Assembly: GCA_017541265.1 (NCBI GenBank) | Contig: JAFXZK010000022.1 | Coordinates: 1 to 64,000 of the forward strand | Direction: 5' to 3' | DNA: 64,000 bases | Source of the DNA: Bacteroidaceae bacterium | Lineage (GTDB): Bacteria; Bacteroidota; Bacteroidia; Bacteroidales; Bacteroidaceae | Shown here: in pieces, positions 9,799 to 17,858 of the stretch | How the letters are laid out: every line of letters begins with the position of its first letter | How positions within the stretch are numbered: the first letter of the stretch is position 1 | Program-made: the position numbers and the translations under genes | Notes under the pieces: model-generated | Seen by the model: only the letters and a program-made list of their open reading frames with translations | What the model was told of the DNA's origin: nothing | The model's database searches: none

Positions 9799-10164
9799 AT
9801 GAAACCCCTTACTCGTGCCGAAATGGAAGTGATGAATGTCCTGTGGGACGCAGAACATGCCCTTTCCGTCAATGAGATTGTGGAGGGTTATGCGGAGCAG
9901 AAGCCTGCCTACACGACGGTTGCAACCTTCCTGAAAATCCTGGAAGCGAAAGGTTATGTGGAGCACAGAAAGAAGGAAGAGGCTGGTCGTACCTTCTTCT
10001 ATTCGCCGATGCTTTCGCGCGAGAAGTATATAACTCATGTGGTGAACGATGTGAAGGACACGCTTTTCGGCAGTTCGGCCAAAAGCTTCTGCTCCTTCCT
10101 CATACAAAACGAAGAGCTTTCCGACGAAGACTTGCAAGAGATACTTTCTTTAATTCATAGTTGA
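9799..10164 (+). CDS. BlaI/MecI/CopY-family transcriptional repressor
   Basis: A 121-residue protein with the typical BlaI layout: an N-terminal winged helix (MKPLTRAEMEVMNVLWDAE, then a recognition region around PAYTTVATFLKILEAKGYV) and a short C-terminal dimerisation and protease-sensitive region. The family represses its own operon and is inactivated when the partner M56 membrane peptidase signals. The partner gene follows directly downstream. No beta-lactamase gene is nearby, so the regulated process is unknown. The stop codon lies in an ATTCATAGTTGA stretch that is repeated at the far end of the heptamer array behind it, suggesting that the array grew from the 3' end of this gene. Confidence 0.93.
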   Translation: MKPLTRAEMEVMNVLWDAEHALSVNEIVEGYAEQKPAYTTVATFLKILEAKGYVEHRKKEEAGRTFFYSPMLSREKYITHVVNDVKDTLFGSSAKSFCSFLIQNEELSDEDLQEILSLIHS

Positions 10165-10181
10165 CTTCGTCGAGCTAAAGC

Positions 10182-10293
10182 TTCATAGTTCATAGTTCAT
10201 AATTCATAGTTCATAATTCATAGTTCATAGTTCATAGTTCATAATTCATAGTTCATAGTTCATAATTCATAGTTCATAATTCATAGTTCATAG
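10182..10293 (+). repeat. Array of 16 heptanucleotide repeats (TTCATAR)
   Basis: Sixteen consecutive 7-bp units read TTCATAG or TTCATAA with no interruption, ending six bases before the M56 peptidase ATG at 10300. The same unit occurs once at the blaI stop (ending 10164). The tract occupies the space where translation initiation signals of the downstream gene would sit, so changes in copy number could alter expression. Confidence 0.97.
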
Positions 10294-10299
10294 TTGATT

Positions 10300-11943
10300 A
10301 TGTTCGCGTACATTATAAAGTCTTGTTTATTGCTGGCAATCCTTTATGGAGCCTTTGCCTTGCTGCTGAGCCGCGAGACGTTCCATCGCCTCAATCGACT
10401 GGCCTTGCTAAGTGTAATGGTTGCGTCTTTGGTGCTGCCTGCCATACAAATAACTGTCACCTCCCCGTTCTCCCTTTTGGGGAGTGCTTCAGAGCCGCTG
10501 AACTCAGCCCCTTCTACGCTTCCCCTTTTGGGGAGTGCCTCAGAGCCGCTGACACTTTCCCAAACTGAAGCTTTTCAGTCTGACGAGAATGTGGCACTCC
10601 CCCAAAGGGGGAGCGGGGAGGGGGCTTTAGGTGCAATCTATCTCTTCGGCCTCTTTGCCTCCCTCGCCATCTTTTTCGTGCAGCTCTTCCGTCTTTGGCA
10701 GGAGATAAGGGGCGGCGTACACACCAAAGACGAGTTCGGCAATACTGTGGTTATCCAAGGGGGCGACTTCGCTCCTTACAGTTTCCTACATTATATAATA
10801 ATAAGTGCTTCGGATTATGAGCATCTTCGTCGTCCTATTTTGACTCACGAACAGGCTCACATCCGTTTTGGACACACCTACGACCTTTTGCTTCTTGAGA
10901 TAGTGAAGGCTATCCAATGGTTCAATCCCTTTGTCTATCTTCTGGGACGAGATCTTAAGACCGTCCACGAATACGAGGCAGACAACGCCGTACTTAACTT
11001 TGGCATCGATGCAAAGACATATCAACTATTACTTGTGACAAAGGCGGTTGGCAGCCGACTGCAGACGGTTTGCAACAACCTTAGCCACCACTCACTCAAA
11101 AATCGAATCAAGATGATGCACACACACAATTCAAACCGCTGGCTGATGAGCGAGGGACTCGTCCTGCCGGCACTCATGGCACTGGCTTTGGTTGCCTTTG
11201 CCAAACCGAAAACAAATGTAGAAGACAAGGCCGTCACGATGGCTATGCCTGGAGATGGGTTTGTAAAGACAGATGCTGTGAAGGGAATAGAAGAGATTGA
11301 TGTAACAGAAAAGAATCCTGGCAAGTTGCTGAAAGCCTTAATCGTACCAAGTGATGCTCCTGAGCGACTAAAGAAGCAAGGCAATGGTATTATCGTTACT
11401 TGGCTCAAGGGTACTTGGGTACAGACAGACGACAACTCCTTCATTGAGGAGCATCCCGTTTGCACCTATCCTTGGATATTTCGAGAAAAGCATTACAAAT
11501 TAATGCTCGACGGCAAGGAACTCGACATCAACAACTTGCCCGACCTGCCTGCTTCAGCATTGAAGAAAATAGAAGCCTCCTTGAAGAATCATTCGCTCAA
11601 CCTCATCACCAAGCCAGTTCAAGTTCCTGCTGGCATCAAGGGCAACATCAACCCGGAGCTGACCATCCTGCTAACAGGCACACCTCCGAAGGACAGCGGA
11701 GCAAAGACTTCCATCTGGACAAGAGGAGGCATCTTTGACGGCTTTAGCTGGAAGAACTACACCATCTGCTCGTGGAAATGGGATGTAGATGATGTGGGGC
11801 AGCATCTGGAGGAAGTTGCAATCCGCAAGGACCATCATGTACGTGTCAACGTTTGCAAGGGTGTTCCACAGGAACATATCGACCGTCTAAAGAAAATTAT
11901 GCGTGAGAAAGGCGTTACTAAAGTCGATTACACATATCAATAA
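10300..11943 (+). CDS. BlaR1-like M56-family membrane zinc peptidase
   Basis: About 547 residues from the ATG at 10300; a TTG six bases earlier is in the same frame but inside the repeat boundary. N-terminal membrane helices (from FAYIIKSCLLLAILYGAF) and a further helix after residue ~110 precede the M56 zinc motif HEQAH, with a downstream EYEAD supplying the likely third ligand. The C-terminal third after a helix near LVLPALMALALVAF is an extracytoplasmic domain I do not recognise; no penicillin-binding sensor is present. The family cleaves or triggers loss of its BlaI partner, here encoded just upstream. Residues ~55-108 between helices are encoded by short palindromic repeats (LGSASEPL appears twice) and look like inserted sequence. 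The ligand sensed is unknown. Confidence 0.88.
   Translation: MFAYIIKSCLLLAILYGAFALLLSRETFHRLNRLALLSVMVASLVLPAIQITVTSPFSLLGSASEPLNSAPSTLPLLGSASEPLTLSQTEAFQSDENVALPQRGSGEGALGAIYLFGLFASLAIFFVQLFRLWQEIRGGVHTKDEFGNTVVIQGGDFAPYSFLHYIIISASDYEHLRRPILTHEQAHIRFGHTYDLLLLEIVKAIQWFNPFVYLLGRDLKTVHEYEADNAVLNFGIDAKTYQLLLVTKAVGSRLQTVCNNLSHHSLKNRIKMMHTHNSNRWLMSEGLVLPALMALALVAFAKPKTNVEDKAVTMAMPGDGFVKTDAVKGIEEIDVTEKNPGKLLKALIVPSDAPERLKKQGNGIIVTWLKGTWVQTDDNSFIEEHPVCTYPWIFREKHYKLMLDGKELDINNLPDLPASALKKIEASLKNHSLNLITKPVQVPAGIKGNINPELTILLTGTPPKDSGAKTSIWTRGGIFDGFSWKNYTICSWKWDVDDVGQHLEEVAIRKDHHVRVNVCKGVPQEHIDRLKKIMREKGVTKVDYTYQ
10461..10626 (+). repeat. In-frame C-rich hairpin elements inside the M56 peptidase gene
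   Basis: Two direct copies (10470-10501 and 10520-10552, core CCTTTTGGGGAGTG followed by TCAGAGCCGCTGA) and one inverted copy (10592-10626, ACTCCCCCAAAGGGGGAG with an AGGGGGCT tail) lie inside the reading frame without breaking it. The same element family recurs at 14391, 23305 and twice in polA. Confidence 0.88.
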
Positions 11944-12124
11944 ATTAAAGGTTTTTAGTTACATGGAATTCCGGTGGTTTCGGTGCGCTGTGAAGTGTGC
12001 CGGAATCTGCCGTTATAATCGTTGCGAGCCAGAAAAGAAGCTGCCTCGCTTTGCGTGTTCAAGGATTAAAAAAACATAATTCTTGACCTAAACCTATAAT
12101 TCTTCATTCTTCATTAATTCTTCG

Positions 12125-12132
12125 TACTTTTG
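12125..12132 (+). promoter_or_regulatory. -7 promoter element upstream of the DUF4294 gene
   Basis: TACTTTTG matches the Bacteroidetes -7 consensus and lies about 25-50 bp upstream of the candidate start codons. No convincing -33 TTTG is visible. Confidence 0.5.
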
Positions 12133-12155
12133 CACCACAAAACAATTGTCAAGTT

Positions 12156-12797
12156 GTGAAATTGTCAGGTTGTCAAATAGTGTTCGCCTTTGCTATGCTC
12201 CTGAGCTGCGTAATGTACGCCCAGGGAGAAGATAATGAACTGCTGCCACAAGAGCCAGTGAACTACAAGCTCAAGCTGCAGCGGTACCGCTATGCGAAGC
12301 CCGTCGTGGAGAATGGCGACACAATGTGGTGCTACCTGTTGCCGGAGCTGTGGGTATATCCGCCGCTGAAGTTCAAGAGCGAGAGGCAGCGACGCGCCTA
12401 CAACCGCCTTGTCTATAACGTCAAGAAGGTGCTGCCCATCGCCCAGGAGGTCAACGGACTCATCGCCGAGACCTACGAGGCGCTGGAGATGCTGCCCACA
12501 CAAAAACAGAAGAGCGCACACATAAGCGCAGTGGAACGCGACATCAAGGAAACCTATACGCCGCAGATGAAGAAGCTCACCTATTCGCAGGGCAAGCTGC
12601 TCATCAAGCTTGTGGACAGGGAGTGCAACCAGTCTTCCTACGAAATCGTGCAGGCATTCTTCGGTCCGGCAAAGGCGGCGTTCTATCAGGTCTTTGCCTG
12701 GACTTTCCGCGCCAGCCTGAAGAAGGAGTATCACCCGGAGGAGGAGGACAAGCTCATCGAGCGTGTCGTCCGCCAAGTCGAGACGGGGCAGATATAA
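12156..12797 (+). CDS. DUF4294 family exported protein
   Basis: A 213-residue protein whose body (LPELWVYPPLKFKSERQRRAYNR, KKVLPIA, SQGKLLIKLVDRE, NQSSYEIVQAFFGP) has the conserved features I recall for DUF4294, a family largely confined to Bacteroidetes and of unknown function. The N-terminus is a signal peptide ending near VMYAQG. The start is uncertain. GTG at 12156 and GTG at 12180 are both in frame, and the intervening bases belong to a TTGTCAAGTTGTGAAATTG-type repeat, so part of the annotated N-terminus may be repeat sequence. It precedes the glycoside hydrolase genes by 40 bp of repeat and may be co-transcribed with them, although the family is not otherwise linked to carbohydrate use. 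Confidence 0.82.
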   Translation: MKLSGCQIVFAFAMLLSCVMYAQGEDNELLPQEPVNYKLKLQRYRYAKPVVENGDTMWCYLLPELWVYPPLKFKSERQRRAYNRLVYNVKKVLPIAQEVNGLIAETYEALEMLPTQKQKSAHISAVERDIKETYTPQMKKLTYSQGKLLIKLVDRECNQSSYEIVQAFFGPAKAAFYQVFAWTFRASLKKEYHPEEEDKLIERVVRQVETGQI

Positions 12798-12802
12798 AGA
12801 AA

Positions 12803-12926
12803 AGGTGAAAAATTGAAAAAGTGAAAGGGTGAAGTATATGGATAAATATGGTGCAGCCAAATGGTTAAAGGCGAAGGTGCTTGTTCTTTTACTTTTTCAC
12901 CTTTTCATCTTTTCACCTTTTCCCTT
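12803..12926 (+). repeat. Inverted repeat of 8-bp units spanning the GH105-GH106 start codon
   Basis: The left arm (12803-12833) is built from GGTGAAAA-like units. The right arm (about 12888-12926) is their reverse complement, TTTTCACC-like units. The start codon at 12838 lies in the loop, and the right arm is translated as the hydrophobic core of the signal peptide (LLFHLFIFSPFPL). The same unit family occurs at 19950, 22505, 40600 and 46745. Confidence 0.85.
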
Positions 12927-15900
12927 AAGTGCCGATGTGCTTGAGACGGCGCGGCGGGTGAACGACTATTTCATGGCGAAGTGGCCCGACCCTACCAAAG
13001 ATACCTTTGTTGGCAGGAAGCGCCCCAGCTCCCTTTGGACGAGAGGGGTGTATTACGAGGGGCTGATGGCGCTTTACGGCATTGACCCGCAGCCAAGCTA
13101 TATAAAGTATGTTGATGACTGGGGCAACTACCACAAGTGGACGCCTCGCAACGGCACCAGGACAAGGAATGCCGACGACCAGTGCTGCATACAAACTTAT
13201 CTTGACCGCTATGAGATGACTGGCGACAAGCGAATGTTAGACAGCTGCCGCGTGAACATGGAGAAGCAGATGGCTGAGCATCGGACAGACTACTGGACAT
13301 GGATAGATGCCATACAGATGGCTATGCCGGCATACGCCAAGATGTACAGCATAACGGGCGACACGCGCTATATCCTCTTTGCCCGCGACTGCTATGAATG
13401 GACGCGCAACACATGTGGCGGCGGGCTGTGGAATGCTAAGGAGGGCTTGTGGTGGCGCGACGCAAATTTCGCTCCCCCCTACAAGGAGAGCGACGGGCAA
13501 AACTGCTACTGGAGCCGTGGCAATGGCTGGGTTGTAGCGGCATACGTAAAGACTATTGAGGAAATTCAAAATTCAAAATTCTTGGATTCTTTAGAACCAA
13601 GGCGCTCTTTTAATGAGCGGAACAAAATTCAAAATGGGGTTGAGGCATTCCGTGAGGAGCTGAAGGATGACTATCTGGCAATGATGAAGGCTTTGCTGAA
13701 ATGCCAGCGCGAGGATGGCTTTTGGAACGTAAGCCTGATGTCGCCAACAACATACGGCGGGCCTGAAACGTCTGGCACAGCCCTCTTCCTGATGGGAATG
13801 GCTTGGGGCGTGCGGAACGGCCTTTTGTCTGAAGAAGAATATCGTCCAGCCATAGACAAGGCTTGGAACGCCATCGCTACGAAGGCAATACACGAGGACG
13901 GCTTCATCGGTTACTTGCAGGGAACAGGCAAGGAGCCGAAGGACGGACAGCCAGTGACGTACACCAGTGTTCCTGACTTCGAGGACTATGGCACAGGATG
14001 TGTCTTGTTGGGTGCTGTGGAATACTATAAGCTGACGAAGTCGCCCACATCGCAGGCAGGAGCACGCTGGTGGTGGTTAGGCTCTGCCGTTACAGAACAA
14101 GGACTGAAGTGGCAGATGCAGCAGATGGCTTCTCATGGCATAAGAACCCTTGAGATAACGCCTCTCTATGGTGTGCAGGGCAATGACGAGAACAACATCT
14201 CCTTCCTTTCGCCAGAGTGGATGAAGATGGTGGAATATACCATCAACGAAGGCAAACGTCAGGGCATACAGATAGACATGAACCTCGGAACGGGTTGGCC
14301 TTTCGGTTCCCCCGAGACGCCTCTCTCCGAGGCTGCCTGCAAGCTTGTGGTGATTGACACTCTTGTTGAAGCAGGCTTGGCGGGAAGCATCTCCCTTCCT
14401 TTAAGGGAGGGACGGGGTGGGTCTTTGATAATCCAGAAGGACTTTAAGAGCAAGGTAAAAGGCAAGCGTCGCGTGATTGCGCTCTACGAAAGCCGCACGC
14501 GCCAGAAGGTGAAGCGGGCTGCTCCTGGCGGTGAAGGGTACGTTATCGACCACTTCGACTCAACAGCTGTGGCTCATTACCTCTCGCGTTTCGACAGAGC
14601 CTTCAAGTCTTCCGGTGCTCCGATGCCGGCAACATTCTTCAATGACTCTTATGAGGTGTTTGGAGCCGACTGGACGCCTACGCTGCTGAGTGAGTTCCAT
14701 GCACGACGGGGATACAGGCTGGAAGACAAGTTGCAGGAGTTTGTGGATGGCGACGCACAGGTAATCAGCGACTATCGCGAGACGCTTTCCGACCTCCTGT
14801 TGAAGAACTTTACCGAGCAATGGGTGAGGTGGAGCCATGAGCGAGGCGTGAAGGTTCGCAATCAGGCACACGGTTCGCCTGCCAACCTCATTGATATATA
14901 TGCGGCGGTCGATATTCCAGAGATAGAAGGTTTTGGCCTTTCCGACTTTGGCATCAAGGGCTTGCGCACAGACCCGGGAATGACGCGCAAGAACTTTTCC
15001 GACCTTTCGATGCTGAAGTATGCGTCCTCTGCTGCTCATGTGACAGGCAAGCGGCTGGTGTCCAGCGAGACGTTCACCTGGCTGACAGAGCATTTCCGCA
15101 CTTCCCTTTCGCAGATGAAGCCAGACCTCGACCTCATGTTCTGCTCTGGCGTGAACAGGATGTTCTTCCACGGAGCGTGCTATTCTCCGAAGGATGACCC
15201 GTGGCCGGGCTGGAAGTTCTATGCTTCGATTGATATGTCGCCAACCAATTCCATTTGGCGCGACGCTCCTTTGCTGACAAGCTACATCGATTTCTGTCAG
15301 CAACGCTTGCAGGAGGGAGAACCCGATAACGACTTCCTTGTGCTGTTGCCAGTAAGGAATATGTGGCGGACGAACCTCGACAAACGACTGATGCTGTTTG
15401 AAATCAATTCGATGGACAAGAAGGCGCCAGAGTTCATTTCCTCGATACTAAAGATTGACTCGCTGGGCTATGATTGCGACTACATCTCGGAAAAGTATTT
15501 GCTTGGCACTTCATTTGCGGATGGAATGTTGCAGACGGCAGCAGGGACACGCTATGCGGCACTCATCCTGCCACCGGGCTGCATATTAAGCAAAGCCGCG
15601 CGGAAGCATTTGGAGCGCCTGAAGCGTCAGGGCGCACACATTATATATAATATAGAGAGCCGGGAGCTGGCGAAGTATGCCAAGCCAGAAGAACTGCGCA
15701 CGGCATTGGGGATGAAGATGATTCGCAGGAAGGTGGGTGATGGCTACCGTTACTTTGTGTCGAACCTTACCCCAAAAAGCTTTGGGATGAGAGAGGTCAG
15801 GCTTGCCTCTACGGGTGCCATCGTTACCGTCTCGCTCCGCAGCGGTGAGAGTTGCTTCATAGATGCTTTGCCTGATGGCAAAACCACCGTTACCAAACCC

Positions 15901-16473
15901 GTTGATGCGTTGCAACCGCAAGGACAGAAATACATACACGTTAGTTGGTCACCCCTTATTGACCTTAGTGAGAATAAATGGTCGCTCAGTTTCATAGAAT
16001 CGCAGCCTGCCATTACTGATACAATGACCATCGACGGCCTCAAGACATGGGAATCTTTACCCAACGACAGCCTAAAGGAACTGATGGGAACAGGTGTCTA
16101 TGAAACTACTTTTTCTCTCTCAGCCAACGACGCCAAAAATGTCGCTTACCGAATTGACTTAGGCGATGTCAGGGAGTCGGCACGCGTATATATCAACAAT
16201 ACGTATGTGGGTTGTGCTTGGTGCGTGCCATTTACGCTAGACTTTGACCGCCTGTTGCACGAAGGCGAGAACACCATTCGCATCGAGGTGACAAACCTTC
16301 CTGCCAACCGCATAGCGGCATACGACCGCAGAGGCGTGAAGTGGCGCAAGTTCAACGAAATCAACGTGGTGGACATTAACTACAAACGTACCACCTACGG
16401 CGATTGGGCTCTTGTGCCTTCGGGATTGAACTCTTATGTACGAATCTACAAAAGACTAATGATGATGCGATGA
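12838..16473 (+). CDS. Secreted GH105-GH106 fusion: unsaturated galacturonyl hydrolase plus alpha-L-rhamnosidase
   Basis: About 1211 residues from the ATG at 12838; a GTG at 12829 is also in frame. After a signal peptide, residues ~35-400 form a GH105 (alpha/alpha)6 domain with the WIDAIQMAMPAY segment near residue 157 holding the family's conserved Asp, and YWSRGNGW. From about 406 (WWWLGSAVTEQGLKWQMQQM) to the end the sequence reads as GH106, including a C-terminal carbohydrate-binding-like jelly roll. GH105 removes the unsaturated uronic acid left by rhamnogalacturonan lyases and GH106 removes alpha-rhamnose, so the fusion would alternate cleavages on one oligosaccharide. Two inserted peptides (about 244-268 and 518-530) come from short repeats. 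It overlaps the next gene by 4 bp, indicating an operon. Confidence 0.88.
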   Translation: MDKYGAAKWLKAKVLVLLLFHLFIFSPFPLSADVLETARRVNDYFMAKWPDPTKDTFVGRKRPSSLWTRGVYYEGLMALYGIDPQPSYIKYVDDWGNYHKWTPRNGTRTRNADDQCCIQTYLDRYEMTGDKRMLDSCRVNMEKQMAEHRTDYWTWIDAIQMAMPAYAKMYSITGDTRYILFARDCYEWTRNTCGGGLWNAKEGLWWRDANFAPPYKESDGQNCYWSRGNGWVVAAYVKTIEEIQNSKFLDSLEPRRSFNERNKIQNGVEAFREELKDDYLAMMKALLKCQREDGFWNVSLMSPTTYGGPETSGTALFLMGMAWGVRNGLLSEEEYRPAIDKAWNAIATKAIHEDGFIGYLQGTGKEPKDGQPVTYTSVPDFEDYGTGCVLLGAVEYYKLTKSPTSQAGARWWWLGSAVTEQGLKWQMQQMASHGIRTLEITPLYGVQGNDENNISFLSPEWMKMVEYTINEGKRQGIQIDMNLGTGWPFGSPETPLSEAACKLVVIDTLVEAGLAGSISLPLREGRGGSLIIQKDFKSKVKGKRRVIALYESRTRQKVKRAAPGGEGYVIDHFDSTAVAHYLSRFDRAFKSSGAPMPATFFNDSYEVFGADWTPTLLSEFHARRGYRLEDKLQEFVDGDAQVISDYRETLSDLLLKNFTEQWVRWSHERGVKVRNQAHGSPANLIDIYAAVDIPEIEGFGLSDFGIKGLRTDPGMTRKNFSDLSMLKYASSAAHVTGKRLVSSETFTWLTEHFRTSLSQMKPDLDLMFCSGVNRMFFHGACYSPKDDPWPGWKFYASIDMSPTNSIWRDAPLLTSYIDFCQQRLQEGEPDNDFLVLLPVRNMWRTNLDKRLMLFEINSMDKKAPEFISSILKIDSLGYDCDYISEKYLLGTSFADGMLQTAAGTRYAALILPPGCILSKAARKHLERLKRQGAHIIYNIESRELAKYAKPEELRTALGMKMIRRKVGDGYRYFVSNLTPKSFGMREVRLASTGAIVTVSLRSGESCFIDALPDGKTTVTKPVDALQPQGQKYIHVSWSPLIDLSENKWSLSFIESQPAITDTMTIDGLKTWESLPNDSLKELMGTGVYETTFSLSANDAKNVAYRIDLGDVRESARVYINNTYVGCAWCVPFTLDFDRLLHEGENTIRIEVTNLPANRIAAYDRRGVKWRKFNEINVVDINYKRTTYGDWALVPSGLNSYVRIYKRLMMMR
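13562..13636 (+). repeat. In-frame AATTCAAA repeat segment inside the GH105 domain
   Basis: AATTCAAA-type units occur at both ends of this 75-bp stretch, which adds about 24 residues (QNSKFLDSLEPRRSF and following) between TIEEI and the conserved helix that starts FREELKDDY. Related GH105 proteins, as I recall them, have only a few residues at this place. The insertion keeps the frame. Confidence 0.6.
14391..14424 (+). repeat. In-frame C-rich hairpin element inside the GH106 domain
   Basis: CTCCCTTCCTTTAAGGGAGG followed by GACGGGGTGGGTCT reads through as ISLPLREGRGGS without breaking the frame. It belongs to the same family as the elements at 10461-10626, 23305-23333 and 36127-36242. Confidence 0.85.
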
Positions 16474-17855
16474 AAAAGATATTTCTTTTGTTAGTTATAG
16501 TGATGCCCGCGTTGCATATCAATGCAGGTATCTGGCCCGATGGCACCCAAATGGATGCCTTTTTCAGTAACATCACAAAGGTGGACATCCAGAAGCTTGG
16601 CAAGCAATACGTGATAACAGACTATGGCGTGAAGAACGACTCGTCGCTTGTGCAGACGGAGGCCATACAAGCCGTGATAGACCGTTGCGCCAGCGAGGGC
16701 GGCGGCGTAATCGTCATCCCAGAAGGCACGTTCCTCACCGGGTCGCTCTTCTTCAAGCAGGGGACTAACCTCTATGTGAAAGGACGGCTAAAGGGTTCCG
16801 ACCGCATACGCGACTACAAGCTCTTGGAGACTCGCATGGAAGGACAAACCCTACAGTATTTTGCAGCTCTCATCAATGCAGACGGACTTGACGGTTTTTG
16901 CATCGCAGGCAACGGCGCGAAGCTCGATTGGGAAGAAACACCTAGTGAATCGGGCTTAACCTCCCAGCAGAGCTGCATCGACGGCAATGGCTTCAACTAT
17001 TGGGAGGAGTTCTGGCTGAGGCGCATGTACAACAAGGCTTGCACCAATCTGGAGGCCATGCGCCCAAGGCTCGTCTATCTCTCAAACTGCAAGAACGTGA
17101 CGGTTCAGGACATCAACCTCATCAACTCCCCGTTCTGGACCAACCATCTCTACCGCTGCGAGCGTGTGCGCTATCTCGACAACTTCATCTATGCACCGAC
17201 AAAAGGGGTTGTCCCCCCTGGCGACACCAAACAGCATGGCGCACCGTCGAGTGACGCCATCGACCTCGATGTGTGCCACGACGTGCTGGTGCATGACTGC
17301 TATATGCAGGTGAACGACGACGCCGTGGTGCTGAAGGGCGGCAAAGGAACTTGGGCAGACAAAGACCCGAACAACGGCCCCGTCTATAATGTGCTGGTGA
17401 AGAACTGTCGCTATGGCAAGGCGCACGGATGCCTGACGCTCGGCTCGGAGTCCATCCACGACTGGAACATCGTGCTCTCCGACATAAAGATCAACGGCGT
17501 GAACCGTGTGCTGTGGCTGAAGATGCGCCCCGACACGCCCCAGCACTACGAGAAGATTCGCATAGAGAACATCAGCGGCACATGCAGCTCGTTCCTCGTG
17601 GTAAGGCCGTGGACGCAGTTCTTCCAGCCCGGTGACCGTCCCGATATGCCCCTGTCGCAGGCGAACGACATCACCTTCCGCAACATAGATGTCGAGACAG
17701 ACAACTTCTTCGACGTAGGCACTTCGGACAAGTACAAGCTCCTGGACTTCACCTTCGAGGACTGCAAGGTGCGCGACAAAAAACAATCCTTCGACCCTAC
17801 AATAATAGAAGGCTGCATAGCTAAGAAGTTATTCATTAATGATGTAGAGAAGTAA
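16470..17855 (+). CDS. Secreted GH28-family polygalacturonase
   Basis: 461 residues from the ATG at 16470, which overlaps the upstream stop as ATGA and gives a good signal peptide (MKKIFLLLVIVMPALHINA). A longer frame from 16404 is only upstream shadow. The body is a right-handed beta-helix of the GH28 type, starting with the pectate-lyase-like VITDYGVKND and GGGVIVIPEGTF. Catalytic carboxylates are expected in VNDDAVVLKGG (near residue 282) and in SDAIDLD; the AHGCLTLGSES segment (near 320) corresponds to the usual GHG site. GH28 enzymes hydrolyse galacturonic acid linkages in homogalacturonan or rhamnogalacturonan. Its place between GH105-GH106 and GH2 enzymes favours rhamnogalacturonan as substrate, which is inference. 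Confidence 0.92.
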   Translation: MKKIFLLLVIVMPALHINAGIWPDGTQMDAFFSNITKVDIQKLGKQYVITDYGVKNDSSLVQTEAIQAVIDRCASEGGGVIVIPEGTFLTGSLFFKQGTNLYVKGRLKGSDRIRDYKLLETRMEGQTLQYFAALINADGLDGFCIAGNGAKLDWEETPSESGLTSQQSCIDGNGFNYWEEFWLRRMYNKACTNLEAMRPRLVYLSNCKNVTVQDINLINSPFWTNHLYRCERVRYLDNFIYAPTKGVVPPGDTKQHGAPSSDAIDLDVCHDVLVHDCYMQVNDDAVVLKGGKGTWADKDPNNGPVYNVLVKNCRYGKAHGCLTLGSESIHDWNIVLSDIKINGVNRVLWLKMRPDTPQHYEKIRIENISGTCSSFLVVRPWTQFFQPGDRPDMPLSQANDITFRNIDVETDNFFDVGTSDKYKLLDFTFEDCKVRDKKQSFDPTIIEGCIAKKLFINDVEK

Positions 17856-17858
17856 TCA

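Noticed and set aside
9799..11943. Beta-lactam resistance regulators blaI/blaR1
   Set aside because: The M56 protein lacks a penicillin-binding sensor domain and no beta-lactamase gene is near, so a resistance role is not supported.
12156..12179. Firm N-terminal start for the DUF4294 protein
   Set aside because: Two GTG codons are possible and the sequence between them is repeat-like, so no start is claimed as certain.
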